Assembly (NCBI RefSeq): GCF_001465595.2
Contig: NZ_CP013481.2
Location: 5,084,001-5,148,000, forward strand
Source: Pandoraea apista
GTDB lineage: Bacteria > Pseudomonadota > Gammaproteobacteria > Burkholderiales > Burkholderiaceae
Length of the DNA stretch: 64,000 nt
Direction: 5' to 3'
Shown: positions 8,663 through 15,278 of the stretch, piece by piece
Position numbering within the stretch: position 1 is the stretch's first letter
How the letters are laid out: every line of letters starts with the position of its first letter
Program-made: the position numbers and the translations under genes
Notes under the pieces: generated by a model
What the model saw: the letters and a program-made list of their open reading frames with translations, nothing else
What the model was told of the DNA's origin: nothing
Database searches by the model: none

Positions 8663-9616
8663 ATGGATATCCTGATCTTTTCACCGGACGGCAAGACCGC
8701 CCCGTACGAAACCGGACTCGCCGGGCACTTGCCGCAAGCCAGCATTCGCAGTTGGCAGCCCGGCGACAGCGCACCGGCCGACTATCTGGTGCTCTGGAAG
8801 CCGAATGCGGAAGTGCTGCAACCGCGCGAACGCCTGAAAGCGATCTTCAACATGGGCGCCGGTGTCGACGGCGTACTTGGCACCCGCGGCGAGGGGGCGC
8901 AGCGTCTGCCCGCAGGTGTGCCGCTCGTGCGTCTGGAAGACGCCGGCATGGCCGATCAGATGGCGCAGTACGTGAGCGCCGCCGCGTTGCGATACTTCCG
9001 CCGCCTCGATGTCTTCCACGACCAGCAAGCCCAGGCGCAATGGAAATTTCAGAAGCCGAACCGGCTGGCAGATTTTCCCGTCGCGGTGCTCGGTTACGGC
9101 ACACTCGGCGCGCACGTTGCCAAAACGCTGAAGATGTTCGGTTTTCCGGTTCGCGCGTGGAGCCGCAGCCAGCGCAGCGAAGGTTCGGATAGTGGCGGTG
9201 TCGCGCTGTATCACGGCGCTGCGGGCTTCGACGCCTGCGTGTCCGGTGCGCGCATTCTCGTGAATCTGTTGCCGCTCACGCCAGAGACGGTCGATGTCCT
9301 CAACGCCAGCCTGTTCGCGAAACTCGCGCAAGGCGCGTTCCTGATCAACGTGGCGCGCGGCGCCCATCTGGTCGAGGCCGATCTGCTGGCCGCGCTGGAA
9401 AGCGCTCAGATCGCGGGCGCCACGCTGGACGTGTTCCGCACGGAGCCACTGCCCGCCGACCATCCGTTCTGGCGCGAGCCGCGTATTACCGTCACGCCCC
9501 ATATTTCAGCCCTGACGTTGCGCGACGAGACTGTTGCGCAGATCGCAGGCAAGATCGCCGCGCTTGAGCGCGGCGAAGCCATTACCGGCATTGTCGATCT
9601 GACGCGCGGCTACTGA
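8663..9616 (+). CDS. ghrA: Glyoxylate/hydroxypyruvate reductase A-type 2-hydroxyacid dehydrogenase
   Basis: 317 residues of the D-isomer-specific 2-hydroxyacid dehydrogenase family, GhrA/YcdW branch. It reduces glyoxylate or hydroxypyruvate with NADPH. The N-terminus MDILIFSP and the block LKAIFNMGAGVDGVL are typical of this branch. The nucleotide-binding loop is GYGTLG, followed by a basic R-x-x-S-R-S stretch that favours NADP(H). Catalytic residues are visible: Arg in NVARGAHL, Glu in FRTEPLP, His in TPHISA. It is the first gene of a seven-gene run reaching 13405. There is no strong ribosome site at the ATG. Confidence 0.92.
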   Translation: MDILIFSPDGKTAPYETGLAGHLPQASIRSWQPGDSAPADYLVLWKPNAEVLQPRERLKAIFNMGAGVDGVLGTRGEGAQRLPAGVPLVRLEDAGMADQMAQYVSAAALRYFRRLDVFHDQQAQAQWKFQKPNRLADFPVAVLGYGTLGAHVAKTLKMFGFPVRAWSRSQRSEGSDSGGVALYHGAAGFDACVSGARILVNLLPLTPETVDVLNASLFAKLAQGAFLINVARGAHLVEADLLAALESAQIAGATLDVFRTEPLPADHPFWREPRITVTPHISALTLRDETVAQIAGKIAALERGEAITGIVDLTRGY

Positions 9617-9665
9617 GCCACGGCCCGTCAGGTCCCTTGCCCGCACCTCAACGAGGAGACAACTC

Positions 9666-10601
9666 ATGGTGACGTCCCATCTGCCGCAACGCGTGAAAGT
9701 GGTCGAAGTCGGCCCGCGCGACGGCTTGCAAAACGAGAAGCAGCCGGTACCGACCGACGTGAAGATCGCGCTCGTCGACCGTCTGTCGGCTGCCGGCTTC
9801 GCCAACGTCGAAACGGCGTCGTTCGTCTCGCCGAAGTGGGTACCGCAGATGGCCGACGGCGCCGAGGTCATGGCCGGCATCAAACGCCGGCCCGGCACAA
9901 TCTACTCGGTGCTGACACCTAACATGCGCGGCTTCGAGGGCGCAGTGGCGGCCAGGGCGGATGAAGTCGTGATCTTCGGCGCTGCGAGCGAAGCGTTCTC
10001 GCAACGCAATATCAACTGCTCCATCGAGGAGAGCATTGCGCGCTTCGAACCCGTGGCGCGTGCGGCGAAAGACGCAGGACTGCGTTTGCGCGGCAGCATC
10101 TCGTGCGCACTTGGCTGCCCGTATCAGGGTGAAGTGCCGGTCGCGAGCGTGGTCGACGTCGTGCAGCGCCTCGCGGCACTCGGTTGCGACGAGATCGACA
10201 TCGCCGACACCATCGGCGTGGGCACGCCTTCGCGCACACGTGAAGTCATGGAAGCCTGCGCGAAGGTGTTCCCGATCGAGCGTCTGTCCGGTCACTTCCA
10301 CGACACCTACGGACAGGCTACCGCCAACATCTATGCCGCTTTGCTTTCGGGCATCACGATTTTCCACTCGTCCGTCGCCGGTCTCGGCGGTTGCCCGTAC
10401 GCCAAGGGCGCCACGGGCAACGTGGCAACGGAAGACGTGCTGTACCTGCTGCACGGACTGGGCATCGAGACCGGCATCGATCTTGAAGCGGTGGTGCACA
10501 CCGGCGACTTCATTTCGCAAGCCATTGGCCGTCCGAACGCATCGCGGGTGGGACGCGCCATGCTCGCTAAATTGAAAGACGCCGCCACCGCCGGCGCCTG
10601 A
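9666..10601 (+). CDS. mvaB: Hydroxymethylglutaryl-CoA lyase
   Basis: 311 residues. It cleaves HMG-CoA to acetyl-CoA and acetoacetate, the last step of leucine degradation. A DRE-TIM (HMGL-like) TIM barrel starts with VVEVGPRDGLQNE (catalytic Arg18-Asp19). Metal ligands lie in SGHFHDTYGQ, and the family signature SVAGLGGCPYAKGATGN carries the catalytic Cys. Start ATG follows GAGGAGACAACTC. It is preceded by ghrA (49-base gap) and followed within 12 bases by a YbaK protein. The LiuR-like palindrome at 8495 suggests induction with leucine/isovalerate catabolism. Confidence 0.96.
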   Translation: MVTSHLPQRVKVVEVGPRDGLQNEKQPVPTDVKIALVDRLSAAGFANVETASFVSPKWVPQMADGAEVMAGIKRRPGTIYSVLTPNMRGFEGAVAARADEVVIFGAASEAFSQRNINCSIEESIARFEPVARAAKDAGLRLRGSISCALGCPYQGEVPVASVVDVVQRLAALGCDEIDIADTIGVGTPSRTREVMEACAKVFPIERLSGHFHDTYGQATANIYAALLSGITIFHSSVAGLGGCPYAKGATGNVATEDVLYLLHGLGIETGIDLEAVVHTGDFISQAIGRPNASRVGRAMLAKLKDAATAGA

Positions 10602-10613
10602 CCCACGCCTCCC

Positions 10614-11159
10614 ATGCGAATCGAGAACATCGACCCGACCATGAGCGAAACACCTCACACGCCCGAACCTGCGAACGCGCAGGATCTTCCCGAAAGTGCG
10701 CGTCATGTGGCGCGCCTGCTCGCCGGCATGGGCCACGATCAGCCGATCGTGTTGCTGCCGGCCACTGGCAAGACATCAGCCGAAGCCGCCGCGGGGCTAG
10801 GCTGCGAAGTGGCGCAGATCGCCAAATCGATCATCTTCCGCCGCGCGTCGGACGACACGCCGGTGCTGGTCATCGCCAGCGGCGTCAATCGTGTCGACGA
10901 GAAGAAGGTGGCCGCGCGCGTCGGCGAGCTGGCTCGCGCCGACGCGCGCTTCGTCAAGGAAAAGACGGGTTACTCGATCGGCGGGGTGAGCCCGATCGGG
11001 CATGTCGTCTCCCCGGTCACGCTGATCGACGAAGACCTGCTCAAGCTCGCCAGCCTGTGGGCCGCCGCCGGTCACCCGCACGCCGTGTTCAACCTCACGC
11101 CGCAGCAACTCGTGGCGATGACGGGCGCGCCCGTCGTCGACGTGGCATTGCGTGACTGA
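10614..11159 (+). CDS. YbaK/EbsC aminoacyl-tRNA deacylase-like protein
   Basis: 181 residues, or 172 if the ATG at 10641 (MSETPHTPEP) is used. The YbaK/ProX fold is shown by the blocks AAAGLGCEVAQIAKSIIFR, VLVIASGVNRVDEKKVA and TGYSIGGVSPIGH, the last being the hallmark loop. Relatives hydrolyse mischarged tRNAs (Cys-tRNAPro, Ala-tRNAPro) in trans. Substrate specificity here is not evident. It lies inside a catabolic operon with only 12 bases after HMG-CoA lyase, a conserved-looking but functionally unexplained pairing. Confidence 0.9.
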   Translation: MRIENIDPTMSETPHTPEPANAQDLPESARHVARLLAGMGHDQPIVLLPATGKTSAEAAAGLGCEVAQIAKSIIFRRASDDTPVLVIASGVNRVDEKKVAARVGELARADARFVKEKTGYSIGGVSPIGHVVSPVTLIDEDLLKLASLWAAAGHPHAVFNLTPQQLVAMTGAPVVDVALRD

Positions 11160-11238
11160 GTGACAAGTGGCTGAGCCGGCGCATGCGCGCCGCTCAGGTT
11201 GAGCGTTGTATCCGGGAACCGCATCAAGGAGACACACC

Positions 11239-11676
11239 ATGCCGAGCCCCGAACTTGCACCGGGCCTGACATTCGAGTGGACTTATCGCGTGCCGAAAAA
11301 GGCCGTGGTCCCCGAACTGTACGACGATGTCGAACTGTGCCGCGACATGCCGGCTGTGCTCGCCACCGGTTACCTCGCGGGCATTCTCGAATGCGCCTGC
11401 CTGCAAGCCATTCGCCCCTATCTCGACTGGCCGCGCGAGCAATCGCTCGGCACGCTCGTCTCGTTCTCGCATCTGGCCGCCACGCCCGCAGGCGACACGC
11501 TGCGCATTCGCGGCAAGCTCGTGGACGTCGCAGGTCGCACGTTGCGCTTCGAGGTCGAAGCCTGGGACGGTCTGGACAAAGTGAGCGCCGGCACGCACGA
11601 GCGCGTCATCGTCGATCAGGAACGTTTCCACGGCAAGCTACGCGAGAAGGCCGCCAAGCTCGGTCTGTCCGTTTGA
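11239..11676 (+). CDS. FlK-like hotdog thioesterase
   Basis: 145 residues; the ATG follows AAGGAGACACACC. A single hotdog domain of the fluoroacetyl-CoA thioesterase-like family, expected to hydrolyse a short acyl-CoA. The FlK catalytic triad (Thr42, Glu50, His76 in the Streptomyces enzyme) appears conserved at Thr43 (ATGYLAG), Glu51 (ILECACL) and His78 (SFSHLAATPAGD). Given its neighbours (HMG-CoA lyase, MaoC hydratase), a housekeeping acyl-CoA substrate from branched-chain degradation is more likely than fluoroacetyl-CoA. That is inference. Confidence 0.85.
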   Translation: MPSPELAPGLTFEWTYRVPKKAVVPELYDDVELCRDMPAVLATGYLAGILECACLQAIRPYLDWPREQSLGTLVSFSHLAATPAGDTLRIRGKLVDVAGRTLRFEVEAWDGLDKVSAGTHERVIVDQERFHGKLREKAAKLGLSV

Positions 11677-11701
11677 ATTTCGCGCTGCCCTGCGTCGCTC
11701 A

Positions 11702-11962
11702 ATGGCTGTCATGACTCCACTCGAATCCCCCGTTCCGTCGCCCTGCACGAACATCTGCCGCATGAATCCGGCAACGGGCTGGTGCTCGGGCTGCTGGCGC
11801 ACCCTCAGTGAAATCGCGGCCTGGTCGAGCATGGCCGACGACGACAAGCGACGCATCTGGTCGTTACTGCCCGCCCGGCGCGCCGAGCACGAGGAGCCGC
11901 CGGTACAGCACCGTCGCGTGATCGTTGGCAACGTCGACGACACCGGCACGGGCAACGCATGA
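11702..11962 (+). CDS. DUF1289 Cys-rich small protein
   Basis: 86 residues. Residues 14-45 are the DUF1289 core, with Cys at the pattern C-x3-C ... C-x2-C (SPCTNICRMN, WCSGCWRTLSEI), probably a zinc or Fe-S knuckle. A basic Arg/Asp tail follows. The ATGA at 11959-11962 overlaps the start of the MaoC gene, so the two are translationally coupled. The biochemical function of DUF1289 is unknown; it often accompanies acyl-CoA metabolism genes in beta-proteobacteria. Confidence 0.9.
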   Translation: MAVMTPLESPVPSPCTNICRMNPATGWCSGCWRTLSEIAAWSSMADDDKRRIWSLLPARRAEHEEPPVQHRRVIVGNVDDTGTGNA

Positions 11963-12414
11963 ACACTCTTTCGTCACTGCATATGGGAAAAATCGTTGAA
12001 GTTGGCGAGACGTTCTCCGCCACGCATCACTTCTCTGCCGACTCGATTCGTGAGTTCTCCACACTGGCGCACGACTTCAACCCGCTGCACATCGACCCCG
12101 ACTACGCGGCCGCCGATCCGCGTTTCGGCGGGTTGATCTCGTCCGGCACGCAACAAATGTCGTATCTCGCCGCGTTACTCGCCACGCATTATGCGAAGAC
12201 GGCGCAACCGCTCGGGCTCGAATTCGACATGAAGCTGCGCCGCGCCGTGCACGCGGGCGACGACATCACCGTGCGCTGGACGGTCACCGACAGCCTTTGG
12301 AAAGAGAAGCTCGCGGGCGACATCGTGTCGCTCGACGGCGAGGCCGTCAATCAGCGCGGCGAGACCGTAATTGCGGCCACAGCGAAGATCCTCGTATGCG
12401 CCAAACCCGCCTGA
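11959..12414 (+). CDS. MaoC-family (R)-enoyl-CoA hydratase
   Basis: 151 residues, one hotdog domain. The hydratase-2 motif HDFNPLHIDPDYA followed by FGGLISSGT gives the catalytic Asp and His of (R)-specific enoyl-CoA hydratases. The expected reaction is hydration of a trans-2-enoyl-CoA in the cytosol. It starts inside the stop of the DUF1289 gene (ATGA overlap). Operon context points to fatty or branched-chain acyl-CoA turnover. The exact substrate is open. Confidence 0.9.
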   Translation: MNTLSSLHMGKIVEVGETFSATHHFSADSIREFSTLAHDFNPLHIDPDYAAADPRFGGLISSGTQQMSYLAALLATHYAKTAQPLGLEFDMKLRRAVHAGDDITVRWTVTDSLWKEKLAGDIVSLDGEAVNQRGETVIAATAKILVCAKPA

Positions 12415-12481
12415 CGCCCGACAAGCCGGAAAAGCCCGACACGCCGTTGCGTCCGGTCTTCCCCCTTCACGGGATACGCCC

Positions 12482-13405
12482 ATGACCTCGCTTGCCCTGC
12501 CTGCCGGGCTGCGCGTGTTCGAGCGCGGCTGGCTTTCATCGAACAATGTGCTGTTCCTCGGCGATGCGCCCACGCTCGTCGACAGCGGTTACGTCTCGCA
12601 CTCGGCGCAGACGCTGGCGCTTGTCGAACACGCGCTGCCCGACGCCCAGCCGCTCGCGCGGCTCGTCAACACGCATCTGCACTCCGATCACTGCGGCGGC
12701 AACGCAGCACTACAGACACGCTACGGCTGCCGCACATGGGTGCCCGCTGCCGAGGCCGATCCGGTTCGCCATTGGGACGAAAGGCGTCTGTCGTTCGAAG
12801 CGACCGGGCAGCAATGCGCGCGCTTCACCTTCGACGACACGCTCTCGCCCGGCGACGCCATGACGCTCGGAGACCACGAGTGGCTGGTACTTGGCGCGCC
12901 GGGACACGACCCGCACGCACTGATGCTCTACGACGCCACCGACGGCATTCTCATTTCGGGCGACGCCCTGTGGGAGCGCGGCTTCGGCGTGATCTTCCCG
13001 GAACTCGACGGCGAGTCGGGATTTGCCGAGCAGGCCGCGGTGCTCGATCTCATCGCACAGCTCGACGTCTCGCTGGTGATTCCCGGACATGGCAAACCCT
13101 TCGGCGACATCGATGGGGCGCTTAGCGCCGCACGCTCGCGCCTCGATTACCTGCAAAGCGATCCCGCACGCAATGCGCGTAACGCGCTCAAGGTGCTGAT
13201 CGTCTTTCGTCTGATGGCCGAGACAGCGATGGCACGCGCCACGCTCAAAGCCACACTCGACACGGCGCGCGCGTGGCGTAATGCCGCAGCCATGCTGGCG
13301 CCGCCATCGGGCTGGCCCGGCCTGCTCGACACGCTCGTGGCAGAACTGGCGAAGACCGGCGCGCTGCGTCACGACATGGAGACGGATACGCTGTACGCCG
13401 TATGA
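12482..13405 (+). CDS. Metallo-beta-lactamase-fold hydrolase
   Basis: 307 residues; the start MTSLALPAGLRVFERG is chosen over an upstream in-frame ATG that would overlap the MaoC gene. The binuclear metal site motif is THLHSDHCGG (H-x-H-x-D-H), with further ligands in LGAPGHDPHAL, ISGDALWE and IPGHGKPF. A C-terminal helical domain (from about residue 215) is of the type found in glyoxalase-II-like and LACTB2-like proteins. It is the last gene of the operon started by ghrA. Substrate unknown; a thioester is plausible. Confidence 0.88.
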   Translation: MTSLALPAGLRVFERGWLSSNNVLFLGDAPTLVDSGYVSHSAQTLALVEHALPDAQPLARLVNTHLHSDHCGGNAALQTRYGCRTWVPAAEADPVRHWDERRLSFEATGQQCARFTFDDTLSPGDAMTLGDHEWLVLGAPGHDPHALMLYDATDGILISGDALWERGFGVIFPELDGESGFAEQAAVLDLIAQLDVSLVIPGHGKPFGDIDGALSAARSRLDYLQSDPARNARNALKVLIVFRLMAETAMARATLKATLDTARAWRNAAAMLAPPSGWPGLLDTLVAELAKTGALRHDMETDTLYAV

Positions 13406-13430
13406 GTGTCCCGGCGCGGCCCAAAAAAAC

Positions 13431-13463
13431 AACGCCACTTGCCAGTCAAGGCAAGCGGCGTTT
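13431..13463. terminator. Hairpin terminator after the ghrA operon
   Basis: Arms AACGCCACTTGCC and GGCAAGCGGCGTT pair with one mismatch around AGTCAA. A run of seven A precedes it on the + strand and a short TTT follows, so it is strongest for leftward transcription but also ends the rightward operon. Confidence 0.7.
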
Positions 13464-13683
13464 GAGGACGTGACGTGCCGGACGAACGCTGCGGTCGCTA
13501 ACGCTGCGCCCGTCCTGCGGCATCGTGATGCTGAGCTCGCCTGGCACGCCATTTCATCCTAGACGCCGCACGCACTTCGCCCCAAGGGGACTTTCCCTGA
13601 TACGAGGTGAAGACAGGTTGTAAAGGCGTCGGAACCGAGGAACTCTTCGAGTGCCCGCTCACCGGGCCACGGCCGAATCCCCC

Positions 13684-13703
13684 TATAATCGAACGATCGT
13701 TCG
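13684..13703 (+). promoter_or_regulatory. -10 element with overlapping palindromic operator
   Basis: A perfect TATAAT (13684-13689) is followed directly by the 14-bp palindrome CGAACGATCGTTCG (13690-13703), 75 bases before the nitronate monooxygenase start. A repressor bound there would cover the transcription start. The palindrome has the shape of many TetR-family sites. No good -35 hexamer is visible. Confidence 0.6.
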
Positions 13704-13778
13704 CGAAACTGGATCTCCGCAAATTGCGCGCCGACGCAATGGTCGCCGACCGTCGAACGCCCTGCTCAAGGAGACTTC

Positions 13779-14726
13779 ATGGCCCTTCCCAAGATTCTGC
13801 AAAACCTGGCGCTGCCCGTTGTGGCCTCGCCGATGTTCATCGTGAGTTACCCCGAACTGGTACTCGCGCAGTGCAAGGCCGGTATCGTCGGCTCGTTCCC
13901 CGCGCTCAACGCGCGCGAGCCGCAAATTCTCGAGGACTGGCTCTCCCGCATTACCGAGGAACTCGCCTCGTACAAGGCGGCGAATCCGGACGCGGTCGTC
14001 GGCCCGCTCGCCGTCAACCAGATCGTGCATCAATCGAATCAGCGGCTCGAGCATGATGTGCGCGTGTGCGTAGAGCATCGCGTGCCGATCTTCATCACCA
14101 GTCTGCGCGCGCCGCCCAAGGAAGTGCTCGATGCGGTGCACAGCTATGGCGGTATCGTGCTGCACGACGTGATCAATCTGCGTCACGCGAACAAGGCACT
14201 CGAAGCCGGTGTAGACGGGTTGATCCTCGTCGCCGCCGGCGCAGGCGGTCATGCTGGCACGCTGTCGCCGTTCGCGCTGGTTGGCGAAGTGCGAAAGATT
14301 TTCGACGGCCCCATCGTGCTCTCCGGCTCGATTGCGAACGGCGGCTCGATCCTCGCAGCCCAAGCCATGGGCGCCGATCTGGCCTACATCGGTACGCGCT
14401 TTATCGCTTCCACGGAGGCGAATGCCAGCGACACCTACAAGCAGGCCATCGTCGACGCGAGTGCCAACGACATTGTCTATACGAACCTGTTCACCGGCGT
14501 GTCGGGCAACTACATCCGCCAGAGCATTCTGAACGCCGGCCTCGATCCCGACGACCTGCCCACCGCCGACAAGACCGCCATGAACTTCGCCAAGGCGAAG
14601 GCGTGGAAGGACATCTGGGGCGCCGGTCAGGGGGTGGGCCTGATGGATGACATCCGCCCCGCAGCGGAAATCATCGCGCGTCTGAAGCAGGAGTACGACG
14701 AGACTCGCCGACGTCTCGCCGGCTGA
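13779..14726 (+). CDS. Nitronate monooxygenase (2-nitropropane dioxygenase family)
   Basis: 315 residues; ATG follows CAAGGAGACTTC. FMN-dependent TIM barrel that oxidises alkyl nitronates to carbonyl compounds and nitrite. Visible signatures are PVVASPMFIVSYPELV at the N-terminus, LILVAAGAGGHAGTLSPFAL (the phosphate/FMN-binding glycine stretch), VLSGSIANGGSILAAQAMGA, and AYIGTRFIASTEANAS. It is of the class I type. It is separated from the preceding operon by a terminator and has its own -10 element and operator. The physiological role may be protection from nitroalkanoates. Confidence 0.93.
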   Translation: MALPKILQNLALPVVASPMFIVSYPELVLAQCKAGIVGSFPALNAREPQILEDWLSRITEELASYKAANPDAVVGPLAVNQIVHQSNQRLEHDVRVCVEHRVPIFITSLRAPPKEVLDAVHSYGGIVLHDVINLRHANKALEAGVDGLILVAAGAGGHAGTLSPFALVGEVRKIFDGPIVLSGSIANGGSILAAQAMGADLAYIGTRFIASTEANASDTYKQAIVDASANDIVYTNLFTGVSGNYIRQSILNAGLDPDDLPTADKTAMNFAKAKAWKDIWGAGQGVGLMDDIRPAAEIIARLKQEYDETRRRLAG

Positions 14727-15278
14727 GCGCTTGCGAACGCAACACTCCACACACGGCCCTCCATCCCTCCATTGGTGAATGGGCCGCCGGCCCCTCGTCG
14801 AATCGTTCGTCCGGCATCGGCGCTTCACCCATCCCCGCCGTAGCAGTTCGCCCGATGGAACGCACGGCCATCCGTTCGGACCACACGCCTTCCCGGGGCG
14901 ATACACCCGGTGAGCCGCGCGGCAGGTGAGCCGTTTCGTCGCCTTGACCCAGCGAACTTGTCTGCCCGCTGGCCGGCGGCTTCGAAGGCAAAATGCCGCA
15001 CCGCGAAACCTTCAACGGTCTGCGGCAATCTGGCGCCCTGCGCGCGACGCCTCGTCCAACACCCCACGTCTCCCCGCTCCGAAGCCAGAAGTGCACCCTG
15101 CGCGTGACACGATGTGAATGCCATCGCTTTTCCCCGGCTATGCAACGGAATCGACAACGCATTCGGCCGAAGCACAAACACGCTCCCCCACCCGATGGCA
15201 GTCTTGTCCCCATGACAGGACAGGCACTGCGCTGATCCGGTCATGCCTATCGTTGTCTCATATTCAGGAGGTGATTTC
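14727..15278. other. Intergenic region, no gene supported
   Basis: 552 bases. Long frames exist on the minus strand but carry no domain, ribosome site or start agreement. The last bases hold an almost ideal Shine-Dalgarno (AGGAGGTGA, 15266-15274) for the next gene. Confidence 0.5.

Noticed and set aside
14671..15213. 180-codon minus-strand frame in the gap before the toxin-like gene
   Set aside because: It overlaps the end of the nitronate monooxygenase gene and shows no conserved blocks.
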